Assembly: GCA_019279435.1 (NCBI GenBank)
Contig: JAAALK010000285.1
Span: 70,664,249 to 70,728,248, forward strand
Direction of reading: 5' to 3'
DNA length: 64,000 bases
From: Zizania palustris
Lineage: Eukaryota > Streptophyta > Magnoliopsida > Poales > Poaceae
The notes beneath the pieces were generated by a model. The model saw nothing but the letters and a program-made list of their open reading frames with translations, searched no databases and was not told the DNA's origin. Position 1 is the first letter of the stretch. Each line of letters starts with the position of its first letter. The position numbers were made by a program, and so were the translations under genes. This document shows positions 43,040 through 53,871 of the stretch, piece after piece.

Positions 43040-44169
43040 GATGACGAAGTCTACCAAGGAGGTTTGGTCTAACCTAGTTCGAGGAGGCAGAAAACCGAAG
43101 ATGCTTCGAAGCTAAGTACGGAAGTATCGAAGCTAGCTTCGAACCGAGTGCTTTGAAGCCTATCCTTCGAACAGAATACTCCGAACGCAACACACAGACA
43201 AACCTTCGAAAAGAGAAGCGAAGGCTGACACGCGACAGAGAAACCAAAACGAAGCCTACACTCTACCTTCGAACAAACATATCAAGGACCTTCGAAGAAG
43301 ACGGATGCAAACACTGAGCGAAGTCTAAAGACAAGCTTCGAAGCCAACCTAACAGAGTGCAAAGCGAACTGCGAAGCTAGAAACACAGCACAAACTTGAA
43401 GTCGAAGTTCAAGCAAAGCCTTCGAAGATGTTAGATCGAAGCCTGCCTCACGGAGCTGAGGGGCTTCGAACAGAGAAGGGGCTTCGCCAGAGAACAACCA
43501 GAAAAGGGACTTTAGTCCTGTCAACTCGATCAAAAAGCTGTGCAGTAAAAGCAAGGCTAGAGTACTAGTGTACTGTTGCTACAGTGTAGTAGTACTACTT
43601 GCAACCAGTATGAACTAGTACTACTTCCATGAAGAACAGTAGCAACCGAGGCACAAATGCTCAGGAAAAACAGCTATGCACGTGAAACGAAGCCATGAAA
43701 ACTGCTACAAAAATGCTGCGCACGAGCAGAGAATAGAAGCTTCACTGCATCAGAGAAAAAACTGAATAAATGCAAGGCACAAAATCAAGAACAGCAGCCT
43801 GGTGATGCACAACCGAAGAGAGAGAACAGGAGACAAAAATAACCCAAAGGAGTATGTATTGATTTCAGCCAAAAGGGTAGTCCAACCCTAGGGATTGGGG
43901 CCCTATTTATAGGCTGCCCAATGGCCTAGAATATTCCACCAGCCCCTTAGGGTTTTTTTACAGACGCTAAAATAAAGGAAAAGACTCAACTGCCCTTAGG
44001 AATTTTTACAGACACGACTGACTGACTGTGGGCCTAGAGATACAGATGACTTATCCGGAAGCTAAGTTTTCGTAGCGACTACGGCTTCTCTTCTGGACAA
44101 TCGGATACAGAATCAACGGTTGTCAGTTTTGCGCCAAAACTGACAAAGCCTCCACTGACTTTGCACCAG

Positions 44170-44370
44170 GTACCCGGATTGGGCCGGCCCGATTCCGCAG
44201 CTCTCTCAGCCCGGCAATCACTCACCGCCCGTGTACCTGAGTCAACAGCCCAGTGGGTCTTCTGCTGCTTCTGGCCAATGTACCCAGATTGGGCCAGCCC
44301 GACTTTGCAACCTCCTCTGCCCGACAGTCGCTTGCTGCCCGTGTACCTGAGTCACACGCAGCCCATGAAA
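44170..44370. repeat. 110-bp tandem duplication in the G LTR
   Basis: GTACCCGGATTGGGCC at 44170 and GTACCCAGATTGGGCC at 44280 begin two copies of a unit that ends in CCCGTGTACCTGAGTCA. The copies differ at several positions, so the duplication is not recent. Confidence 0.8.
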
Positions 44371-44460
44371 CAGTAGATCTCTTTTTCTTCTGTCCTCTTT
44401 GACTATCGTTGACAATGACTCATCACTTTTGGAGCCATGAGGCCCACGCTATTCAGCATG

Positions 44461-46235
44461 GCTCCTCAAAGGTTGTTTACCCAGAGAGGTCTCCGGGGTA
44501 CTGGATACACTTGTCTGTATGTCAGTGGTGCGCAGGTGACTTCGGAGGCGATGGACGGTTTGCAGCAAGTGAACTTGGGTCAAGCGGGAGGCTTGATGCT
44601 AGGTGAGCGGGGAGCTCGGTCACGAAGGCTGCGAAGGGGTCGAGGTCGGTCCTCAGGTCAAGGTGCGCCAGGCAAAGGCAAAGGCAGAGAGTGTGGAATG
44701 TGGCTCTGGCTGAAGGTACTCCGAGACGAAGTCCTCGGAGACGAGGCACTTCGAAGGATACTCCGAATGGAGTGACTTTGGAATATGGTGGACAAAGCCC
44801 TCAGCAATGAGGCAAGACATTCGAAGTGTGCTCCGGACGGAGGCATTCGAAGGTATACCCGACGAAGGTCTTAGAAGTCGAGGTGCATCGAAGGCATGGT
44901 CCGAGTGAGGTTCATCGAGGACTGTGCTCGGGGAGAGACACTACGATGAAGTGTTCATGGAATGCTTAAAGCGGAGGCCTTGGATGAAGGAGGGACTTCG
45001 AAGGGAGGTACTCCGAAGGTGGGGCTTCGGAGTGTGGCTGACTTGAGGTACTTCGGCCATGCATGGCTTCGGTACACGGGCTGACGGAGTTCGAGCTGGG
45101 AGTAGCTGCGAATCCGTGGTGGTCCACTCCAGAGGTGATGGCGCGAAGGCTCAAGGGCTTTGACGGCTTCGGCTCAAAACCATCTTTGTATCGAAGGCTG
45201 ACTTCGGTGAGAAGCCTTGAGCCTGACGGCCTTCGCTTCACCGAAGTCAGCCTTCGATACAGTGACGGTTTTGAGCTGAAGCCGTCAAAGCCCTTGGGCC
45301 TTCGCACCAACACCTTCGGAGTGGACCACCACGGCTTCACAGCTTCTCCTAGCTCGAACTCCGTCAGTCCATGTACCGAAGCCATGCAAGGCCGATGTAC
45401 CTCAAGTCAGCCTTACTCCGGAGTCAGCCAAGTTAGCTTCACTCCGAAGCCCCACCTTTGGAGTACCACCCTTCGAAGTCCCTCTTTCGTCCAAGGCCTT
45501 CGCATGAAGCATTACATGAGCACTTCGTCGCAATGTCTCTCCCCGAGCACACTCCTCGACGATCCTCACCCGGATCATGCCTTCTATGCACCTCGACTTC
45601 TGAGACCTTCGTCGGGTATACCTTCGAGTGTCTCCCTCCGGAGCACACTTCGAACACCTTGCCTCATTGCTGAGGACTTAGTCCACCATACTTCGAAGTC
45701 ACTCCATTCAGAGTACCCTTCGAAGTGCCTCGCCTCCGAGGACTTCGTCTCGGGTTACCTTCACCCGGAGTCACACTCCGCACTTACTGCCTTCTCCTGG
45801 CGCACCTCGACCCGAGGTCCGACCTCGACCCCTTCGCAGCCTTCGTGACGGAGCTCCCTGCTCCCCTGTCATCAAGCCTCCCGCTTGACCTAGGTTCACT
45901 TGCTACGAACCGCCCATCGCCTCCGAAGTCACCTGCACACTATAGACAAAACAGACAAGTGTATCCAGTACCCCGGAGACCTCTCTGGGTAAGCAACCTC
46001 CGATACACACTCCGGTGTACCGCCCAAAATACCGAACCCTTCGGTACAACCCAGTCATCGTGTACTATCGGACCCCTCCTACAGGCACACTCCACTGCAA
46101 CAACTGCAGCAACCAGACCCACCGAACCCTTCGGTGAAACAACCTCCGAACCCCTTCGGAGGGACCCCTTCGAATCAGAGGGTAAAATCTGGCAATCACT
46201 CATCACAGACTCCGAAACCAACCCTTGGTTTCTCA
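44461..46235. repeat. Head-to-head LTR palindrome K (A family)
   Basis: The left arm (about 44466-45210) is A-family LTR in plus orientation. The right arm (45238-46235) is the same LTR in minus orientation, ending exactly at the LTR terminus TTTCTCA. The centre is a perfect 23-bp inverted pair (45188-45210 and 45238-45260) around a 27-nt spacer. Further out the arms differ by roughly 10% by eye. The left arm lacks the first roughly 250 bp of the LTR and joins G-flank DNA near 44461. In normal LTR copies a short inverted repeat (CTTCGGTGA...TCACCGAAG) exists at this very point. Confidence 0.88.
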
Positions 46236-46843
46236 CTTTATGTTTTTCTTGCACAAGAAGAAACAACTCTTTGATGCAAGACTGTCTTTGTCATCTCGTG
46301 TGAAACCTCAAGAGTCCATGAACAAGTGTGCACACAGTTTACTTCATAGGCTTTAGCAGTTTTCCGTTCTGTTGTGTACTGGAGGTAAATCCTCAATATA
46401 CACTAGCGAGAATGGTCTCTATAAAGCACTATCTTGTGGAGTCCCTCCCTTTTTGAAGGTTACGAAGTTCTATTTGAAGTCCTTCTGCGGGGTCTTTGTT
46501 GAGTGCCTTAAGTTGTGCAAAGCTTGTGTTTGTAGTTTAGATCGGAGTCCATGTTGTGGAGTCTTTTCAGAGTATCGTGCAAGTAACTAGTGTGAAGCAT
46601 CTCTTCGAAGTCTTCTAAGGAAGTCAGTTCGTGCGAAGCCTAACTATGAGTGTTTTGGGTGTCCGGGGAGTGAGCGAAGTCTTGTAGACTTCGATTTATA
46701 GTCTTGTACAAAGTTGTAGTTCAAAGCATTTCAATACCTCTAAACTAGATCTTTCAAAGAAAGTATTCGAAGTCGGGTTTACAGAAGAAATGTTTGAGCT
46801 CCCATTCACACACAACCCCCTGGTTGCCTGTTTCGGTCCAACA
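46236..46843 (+). repeat. Diverged LTR fragment L
   Basis: The 3' part of an LTR distantly related to the A family. It has the same order of motifs (CACTAGCGAG, GAGCGAAGTCTTGTAGACTTCGA, GAGCTCCCATTCACAC) and ends GGTCCAACA at 46843. It is followed by hAT transposase sequence, so it was inserted into the hAT remnant. The left limit is masked by K. Confidence 0.65.
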
Positions 46844-48280
46844 ACATGTCACCGATACAACATCATTGTCATTAAAGGTAGCATTGGATGCTATGTTTGC
46901 TACATATGGATTATCTATTCATAAACTATGGTGATAAGGATATGACGGGGCATCTAACATGAGAGGAGAGTTTCGTGGGTTACAACGATGAGTATTGGAT
47001 GAGAACCCTTATGCTTTTTGCATACATTGTTTTGCTCATCAATTACAATTAGCGGTCGTTTTTGTTGCCAAGTGTTGCTTTTTTATCTTGGATTTCTTTA
47101 ACTATGCTAATTTGATTGTTAACACGGTTAATTCTTCTTGTAGGAAACATGATCAACTAGCTCAACAACACCATGGAAATCTTGTGCGTAGCCTTGATCT
47201 AAGGGATTATTTTTCCAATTATGATGAAGGTAAGCTAATTGAACTTGCTAAGATCTATGACGTTGACTTTTTTTAATAAAATTGTATTGTCCTTATAGAC
47301 CAACTTGACACAATTCATTTATGATGTGAGAGCTGATTTGGATTTCTTAAGTTGCTCTGATCTTGGTAATCTTGCTGTGAATATGGTTCAGACTGATATA
47401 CATGCAGTTTTTCCATTGGGATATCGCTTAATTGAAATGACATTTATTTTGCCTGTTACAACTGCAACAGTAGAAAGAGCTTTTTCTACTATGAATATCA
47501 GTAAAACATAATTGAGGAATAAGATGAATGATGGATGGATGAATCATTGCATGATATGTTATATTGAACGAGATGTATTTGCTGCCATTGAAGGTTGAAA
47601 GATCATAGAATATTATCACAATATCAGGACACGAAAACATAAATTACCTATCACTGGAGGTATGTGTCTTGTTTTGTAACATACATAACTACATAAGATA
47701 TTAATTTTTTATATTTTGCAACATTAACATATCGCACATGCAACGTATTTTTTATGTTTCGATTCTTCTTCAGGTTATATACCTACTATTGATTGATAAA
47801 TAGCGACTAGTGAACTTAAAATTGTATGAAGATGTGATTGAGTGATTGACTATTCATTTATTACGGTTTGTTAATCATTTAATGCAATTTATTATTAATT
47901 ATTAATTGAATTTTATTTTTTGCCTTATTTTTTGTTATATTTTTAGCGTGTACATTTTCATGAGTAGCTGTGTGCATTTTCGTGAGTAGCTTTGTTAGTT
48001 TTCCGTCCTACTCCCTCCGGTGTACAAATATTAGTCGTTTAGACAAAATTACACATACCAAGGTGATATTAAATAAAGTTACAAGAATTGTCTCAATTGG
48101 TTATGGAGCCTAAATTTTTGTGGTGTCACTCAAGTTCAACTCCCGATGATCACATCCCATTTGGTAGCAATGCTTCGATTGACGGGATGATTAATATTTG
48201 TACACTCTCAATAAAAACCAAAACGACTATTATTTGTACACCGGAGGGAGTAGGCGAGTTGAGATCTGGCTCCGCCACTG
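46844..48280 (+). pseudogene. hAT transposase remnant (TTF/ZMYM1-like)
   Basis: A broken hAT-superfamily transposase. Blocks seen are GYDGASNMRGEF, ENPYAFCIHCFAHQLQLAVV (catalytic-domain and zinc-like Cys/His region) near 46940-47060, LVRSLDLRDYFSNYDEGKL, and the C-terminal dimerisation block FPLGYRLIEMTFILPVTTAT then VERAFSTMNISKT, ending about 47640. Two frames are needed and several stops are present; part of the middle is deleted. GGCTCCGCCACTG at 48268-48280 looks like a hAT terminal inverted repeat and is taken as the right end. The left end is hidden by LTR L. It is not functional. Confidence 0.78.
48009..48252. mobile_element. Stowaway-type MITE in the hAT remnant
   Basis: A 240-bp element (48011-48250) with near-perfect terminal inverted repeats CTCCCTCCGGTGTACAAATA / TATTTGTACACCGGAGGGAG, flanked by the target dinucleotide TA (48009-48010, 48251-48252). 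It has no coding capacity. Stowaway MITEs are mobilised by Mariner-type transposases. Confidence 0.92.
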
Positions 48281-49048
48281 GTGGTGCAAAGTGCCGACAG
48301 GTGATCACTTAAGAGTTAAGTCGTTGAGTGCCTTCTTCCTCAAGTAAAACATATGTAATGTTTTGATATGCCTTTTAAATCTTTGGGTATTGATATCTCT
48401 CCGCGGATATTTGTATTGCATATACGAGTACCGTTCAAAATTTTCCTGAAAATTGTGTTGGCCATGGAAACGTGTCGAACACCACTTTTTACACGGAGCA
48501 TTTAAGGACTGTTTTGATCTAAAAAAGATTATTACTGTTTTCGTTGAAATGGGGATCACCAATTTCATCGCATCCTCATTCATTTTTCATACCAAGTGCA
48601 ATCAACGAAATTATGGACATTCAACAGCGCATCACCATTCGGACCTGACTGATTTGCTCAGAAATACAATGGAACGTAACCACATCTTTCTCCACTAAAC
48701 TTAGGACAAATATATATCAAGAATCAGACAAACAACACAACAGTTAATTGAAAGAATAGTTTGCGGTTGTACCAGAAGAAACCAACGCACATACTTCTTA
48801 ATTGCACAAGCTAACGCTTCAAGCTTGTGACAAACTTGAAACTAACTTGATGTTAAGGAGACGAGTTGACTGTATGTAGCCAACCAATCCGAAGCACGCA
48901 ATTACAGAATATATATAGATCCTAGGATGGATTTGCTATGTAGCAGTAGCGTATAACATCGAATGTAAGCAAATGCATCAGAAAATGCAGACGACCATTC
49001 AGTTCTCAGGGGAAAAGCCTAACGAGATACAGAACTACGCAAGTCCAT
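48281..49048. other. Intergenic DNA and 3' UTR of the VAP27 gene
   Basis: No protein domain is recognised. The part nearest 49048 would be the 3' UTR of the minus-strand VAP27 gene; its end cannot be fixed from sequence alone. A 92-codon frame at 48305-48583 (minus) has no recognisable similarity and is not called. Confidence 0.55.
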
Positions 49049-51841
49049 CTATCTCTTCATGATATACCCCAGTAGAATTCCCAGAAGAGCAATGACCACC
49101 ACGAACACAAATGGGAAACCACCATTGTGCTTGCTGATTTCTCTCCTCATAAGGTCCTGTTAAGATAAGAAAAGTGATGTTTAATTATGACTATATTTGG
49201 CTTTCGCATGCTCTACTAACTACTAAGATATACTACATCCATTCCAAAATACAAGGCATATGTTTTTTACACGGCCTTCAACAGATAATGTTGATCATTA
49301 ATTACGTTCACTATATATATTATACATATGAAAGAACTTTCAAATATCAATCTAACTATGTAATATGAGTCTAACACTAAAACAAATGTTGACTTTCTAA
49401 AAAACATGGACACCTTATATTTTGAAATGGAAGTAGTAGCAATTATTTCCCTTGTAGAAAATCTGCATTCATAAAAGGAAAAATAACAAAAAAAATGCAA
49501 TGGAATAGAAGGGATGCTTGAGCTAAAATGAACATACATGTAATTGCCATCGCCAAAAAAATGAAAAGCAGAAAGGAGTATGACACAGATGAGATGATGA
49601 TATTGAAAATAAAGACAGTATGATGTAGCAAGCCATCTAATGATTTTTTTTTAAAAAAAAATGAACGAATAAATAACTTTTATCAAACTTTATCAAAGTA
49701 CGAATAAAACAGTAACAGTCAAATAGCAGAACATGACACAAAATGTTAGCATGAGGACAGAATCTAGTACTAACCAGCTCCTCACGAAGCTTATTGTTCT
49801 GCTGAATAACAGAGTTTCTTTCTTCTGTCAATCTTGAAATTAAAGCAGATGTCTACACATAGTATAAAAAGAATTAAAGAGGCATTATTGCTATCACTAC
49901 AAGGCAAGCAAAAGATTCTTTGTTGGCAAATTTTGGCTTTAAAGATGACATTGTGAAATGTTGAAAAGGACAACACATTAATTGCTTTGTAATGGACTAG
50001 TACAAGAAAAGTAACACATCAATGTCGAAAAAATGCTTCACTCTGTAACAAGGAAGGTTTGTGCATTGCACCTAGAGCAAAAATAATTGCGGTACTGAGT
50101 AAAAAGGGCTAATCTCAAATAAAATGACAAACTGACAGCAGGTAAATAAGAAAAGGTCAACTGAAATGAATTTTGAATCTAACATTTAGTTGGGCATGAC
50201 TATTGATCCCTAAGATGAGTACATATAACAAAGCAATGCACATATACATATCCAGCGGTACAATAGTAAGTACATACTGCAGCTACAAATATCAATCAGT
50301 ACAGAAACATTTACTCAAACATTAAATACAATTTACAACAGTTCTGTTTGTTTTCTAAGTTGCGATGAAACAAATTTACCAAGTTGGATCTCATCGAGAT
50401 TTGAATAGTAAATTGTAATCATTAACTGAAAATATTTATATTTAAAGTTGTAAAGCAAATGCTGCTGGTTCTTTTTTCCAGTAACTACCAGATCCATGCC
50501 ATGTTTTTTGTTGAATTAATCAGTTGTTATTTGACGAAAGCACAAGTCATTTCTCTACAATACCAGATATTTACTACAATGGAAGATTGGAAAACATTGC
50601 TTGCTAAAAGATCTAGCCAAAACTATTTACAGAAGTCTCTTTACTTCCATTTTCAAGTAGCATGTGAACATAGAGAACTTGTTTGAAGGAGCTCACCTCA
50701 GAATCAGATGTTACCTCTTCTGGATCCTTGTGTGATCTTGTAACCTGGAACTAACAACTACTCAGTTTCACTTGGTTTTAAATAGAATAGAAAGGGGTAA
50801 GTGCATATCAAAGTTAAGGTACTAACAGAGAGCAATGGTGGCTCATCAGATTCCCTAGTTGTCTGCATCGAGAAACAATTAGCCTATCCACACCAGTTAA
50901 AGACAAACAAGGAAATGAAACAATGTATAACAGAGATCTCACGTCTTGATAATTCAAGTTGCCCCCATCTGAAAACGAAGGTCGAGGAGATGAACCCTCC
51001 TCGGACCCCTCATGCACAGGGGATGGTGGCCGGGGTGGTTGGACATAGACAACCTTCAACTTCATCTCATCCACCACATTACCTGATCCTTTGTTAAACT
51101 ACAAAACGTACTAATATTACCACCTTACAAGCAAATATCCATCAACTCAATCAAGAATCAACAAACAGAGATAGATTAGAACATGAATTACCATCTCTCC
51201 TGTGACATCCTTGGTTGTTGTGCCCTCTGTCACCACAACGCTCTGCACTAGAAACTTGTCTTTGCACTGCATGTCTGGCGGTGCCTCACGTTGAGCTTGC
51301 ATTGTCACTACGAAATCACAGAGAGTTGTCATTTTTTTGCAAAAAGATAGCAGATTGGGGAAAATATCCCAATGTTTTGCAGGAAGGAGATGACAATTAA
51401 GCATTACCGATGACATCACTGGTAGACCGTGGAGGCACAATACCGCTGTTCGGCCTGACACAGTACTTCTTTGGGCTAGTTGTCTTAACCTAAGAGGCAC
51501 AAAATTTTACGAAAATTTGGCTTTGCATCGCAACATTGGCAGAATTGTCGAGCTATATACTCTGAGAAACATAATTTATTTGTGGGGAAAACATTCCAAT
51601 TACCTTGAAGGCGATGTAGTCATCTGTTCTGTTCGTCAGCTGCATGGAGCACGAGATCTGCTTCTTCGTCTCGACTGCTCATTCAAACAGCGAAAAATTA
51701 GCAAAACCAAACAGGAACAGCTGCATGCTGCGGCAGAGACGTCAACAACTACAAGCATGGAGTGTCCGGCGGGGAAACCGTACAGGGGAACCGGAGCTCG
51801 AGCGGCTCGATCCCGAGCAACTCCTTGGCATCGGAGCCCAT
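49049..51841 (-). CDS. VAP27: VAP27-type vesicle-associated membrane protein, 9 exons
   Basis: VAP family tail-anchored ER protein that binds FFAT-motif partners and tethers the ER to plasma membrane, cytoskeleton and other organelles. Exons on the minus strand: 51784-51841, 51604-51674, 51408-51489, 51192-51307, 50943-51098, 50827-50862, 50697-50744, 49775-49852, 49049-49156. All introns are GT-AG, and the exons join into one 250-residue frame without a stop, close to the usual plant length. Residues about 7-130 are the MSP domain, including the VAP signature VKTTSPKKYCVRPNSG (about 44-59). A Pro/Ser/Glu linker (about 130-175) and a coiled coil (about 190-222) follow. A membrane anchor FPFVFVVVIALLGILLGYIM (about 229-248) ends in KR. 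The start codon is the first ATG before ELLGIEPLELRF. Flanks are transposons; the gene itself looks intact and functional. No transcript evidence is available here. Confidence 0.95.
49231..49438. mobile_element. Stowaway-like MITE in intron 8 of VAP27
   Basis: 49233-49436 (204 bp), with terminal inverted repeats CTACATCCATTCCAAAATACAAGG and its imperfect complement near 49413-49436, flanked by TA at 49231-49232 and 49437-49438. It lies wholly inside the last intron and leaves splice sites untouched. Confidence 0.85.
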
Positions 51842-52759
51842 CTGCCGCCACCCCCACTCGAATCGGACAGGAATGCTCGCTCGAGCTCGAGACGAACTTG
51901 ATCCGGAGCGGCAGCTGCCCGAGCGAAGTAGCTAGGGTTTGGGGAGCGAGTGGTTGCCGAGCTAGATTGCCTCGGATGGAGTAGCGGGGTGGGAGCACAA
52001 GGGAATGTTCGTTGGTGTGCAGGCGTCTGTGGGTGGGGGACGATCCCCCGTTAAATCCATTCATTTACGGTTTCCTTTCTCGGAAGAAAACTTGATCGTA
52101 CAGTCTCTAATTTATGTTTCACGTTTCAATGACACGGGGATATGTTCACATCAATAACAAGTCAGGAAGATAACTTTTTAATTTCCATTTAAATGGAGGC
52201 TTGTTGACGCAGAAATCCCACGTATCTTCACGTCTTCATCCTTGAAGGAATGTAATAATTTGCTTAGTTATATAAATAATCCGGAGGTGTCAATAGGCGT
52301 GTCAGTTAATTTGATCTTATAATTAACAAGATTTAGAGATATTTGATTATTTGAGCACATCAGCCGATGGGCCAATGATATCGTCGGCCGATAATACCAT
52401 ATAAGTTGCACATCCGATACATAGAAGTGCGAGAAATAACATATCACATGAAATCTCAAAAGACATCTATCGCATAGTAAAAACAAGTAGATAGAATATT
52501 TTATGGAGTCAATCAGTCGATAAGCCAATATTGATTCTTGTCACTAGCCAATGCACACTACAAATTGGAATAACTCAATCGGCTAGGATCACGACAAAGC
52601 TCTAACCATAATACCTCATCGTTTAGAATTTCGATGGAATGATAGATCGAACCCACCAACTCGATAAAATCAATCTTATTAATAATAACCTAGTAAATTG
52701 GACTGAATTGAGACAGTACGAGGTCGAAAGCAATAAGGAGAGTCTATCTCTCCAACTAG
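51842..52759. other. 5' UTR, promoter region and upstream DNA of VAP27
   Basis: The first roughly 200 bp are moderately GC-rich and likely contain the 5' UTR and core promoter. I cannot place a TATA box or start site with confidence. 52270-52750 contains repeated ATCGGC/GCCGAT words (CAGCCGATGGGCC, GTCGGCCGATAAT, CAATCGGCTAGG) reminiscent of some grass LTR sequences, but no boundaries are visible. Confidence 0.45.
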
Positions 52760-52869
52760 TGGCGGATCAAGGATTTTACTGATGAGCATGCCGCGTCAAA
52801 ATTTTAATAAAGAATTTTTAAATTTATACCATAATTTAGTACACATATACTGAATAATAGGACAAGTCT
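52760..52869 (+). mobile_element. Left end of a second hAT-like element
   Basis: AGTGGCGGATCAAGGATTTT at 52760 resembles the CAGTGGCGGA... termini of hAT elements and is the reverse complement type of the end at 48268-48280. It is cut at 52870 by the LTR of element M. No transposase sequence is present in this piece. Confidence 0.5.
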
Positions 52870-53362
52870 TGTTGGCACAACGGATTACGCTAACAGGTTC
52901 TCTAAAGTTAAGAACTAACAAACAAATTGTTTGTGAAAGCGGACTATCTTAAGCCTCCGAATTAGATAATAGCTCGAAGTAGTTCGAAGTTGTGTATGGA
53001 ATATCTGAATATTCGATCCCCATTACAGGATGAGAATGGGGTATTTATAGCTAAAAACTCTAAGGAAAAGACATTTTTACCCCTCAATTACAACCGACAT
53101 AGTGGAAACTATTTCGGTACCCCGAATAGGGCTAATATGGTAAAGTATGTTCGAAGGAGGTAAACATAGTAGACGTCTCATCCTTCTGGCTATTTTCCAC
53201 TGCGGAGGGGAAGCCTTCGGAGGGTATCTTCGGACCGGAGTCTGGACGGACCCTCCAACTTTAACCCTTCTAGTTCGGAGACAAGCCTAGGACTTGGAGA
53301 TCATGATTTGTCTTTGTCTTGTAATCTTGAAGATCCTGGGGATGAAGTATTTCCCTCCAACA
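52870..53362 (-). repeat. 3' LTR of element M (493 bp)
   Basis: TGTTGGCACAAC...CCCTCCAACA, with inverted ends TGTTGG/CCAACA. The neighbour at 52865-52869 (AGTCT) is the expected target duplication, whose partner is outside the window. The second LTR is not in the window, so the limits rest on the termini and the adjacent polypurine tract. Confidence 0.72.
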
Positions 53363-53374
53363 GTAGCCCCTTGA
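53363..53374 (-). promoter_or_regulatory. Polypurine tract of element M
   Basis: On the minus strand TTCAAGGGGCTAC immediately precedes the LTR start TGTTGG, a form frequent in grass Gypsy elements. Confidence 0.65.
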
Positions 53375-53763
53375 ATACGCTTCTATGTATATCCCGTATA
53401 GCAAGGAGAGCAGTATACACAAGAAATATTTTCATGCTCAGGGACTTAGAAAAAATTCAAGGTATTATAACCATTCAAAGCGTCTTCAACATCGGAGGTG
53501 TATCTAACTCAAGCTTCGAACTTGAATCTCCGTATGAAAGCTTTGCAGGGAAACAGACCATTGCGAATGTGAAGCATCGCAAGGAGCCGTTAAATTTGAG
53601 CCGGTACCCCCCAGGTAGCTGTTATGCTCTTTCGAGAAAGTAACGGACACAAATTTAACTGCGGGTTCACACCTTTTTACCTTATGGTCCCACCCGTCAG
53701 CGACAAGAGTTGAATCTGCAGTGTGAACACATATGCGAACCATATCAATTGAAAGCAGAGGGG

Positions 53764-53773
53764 TTATAAAAGG
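53764..53773 (+). promoter_or_regulatory. TATA box of the antisense gene in M
   Basis: TTATAAAAGG, 108 nt upstream of the first ATG (53872) of the antisense gene. It lies inside M's 3' region, outside the LTR, and faces away from the LTR's own transcription direction. Confidence 0.6.
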
Positions 53774-53871
53774 AGGACTCGAACCGTGGTAGAAACTTTT
53801 ACAGAGCTTTGGTTCTAAGCCTCCACATTTTCACCTTCAAACCCTCTCCAACGCCTTTGAGCAAAAATTCG

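Larger units (their letters stand above)
36501..44455 (-). mobile_element. Copia element G, RT deleted
   Basis: Minus-strand Copia element with large open frames. From right to left: 5' LTR 42659-44455, primer site, gag (40806-42599), gag C-terminal part (39900-40805), protease to integrase (38140-39840), a piece of RT (37838-38136), then a jump into the interior of a second LTR (36501-37837). The far flanks do not match as a target duplication (GTCAC at 36496-36500; GCATG at 44456-44460), and the two LTRs are visibly more diverged than the open frames suggest. The 44455 edge is inferred by aligning the GATGAGT block with other LTRs. Confidence 0.85.
42659..44455 (-). repeat. 5' LTR of element G
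   Basis: It begins TGTAGGACCGAAAGTAGCGA next to the primer site; the inferred far end is ...CCCACGCTATTCA at 44455. It contains a short hairpin array (42968-43039) and a roughly 110-bp tandem duplication (44170-44370). A candidate LTR TATA element is CTATTTATAGG near 43908-43918, read on the minus strand. Confidence 0.78.

Noticed and set aside
36496..44460. Target duplication for element G
   Set aside because: Flanking pentamers GTCAC and GCATG do not match, so no duplication is claimed.
45063..45848. 261-codon open frame across palindrome K
   Set aside because: It is a by-product of the CTTCG/CGAAG-rich LTR and crosses the palindrome centre; similar frames appear in all A-family LTRs without protein conservation.
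46372..46590. 72-codon Cys-rich frame in LTR L
   Set aside because: Lies in LTR sequence homologous to non-coding parts of A-family LTRs; Cys richness follows from TGT/TGC-rich DNA.
48305..48583. 92-codon minus-strand frame downstream of VAP27
   Set aside because: No recognised domain, no splice or promoter context, and lies in intergenic DNA beside transposon ends.
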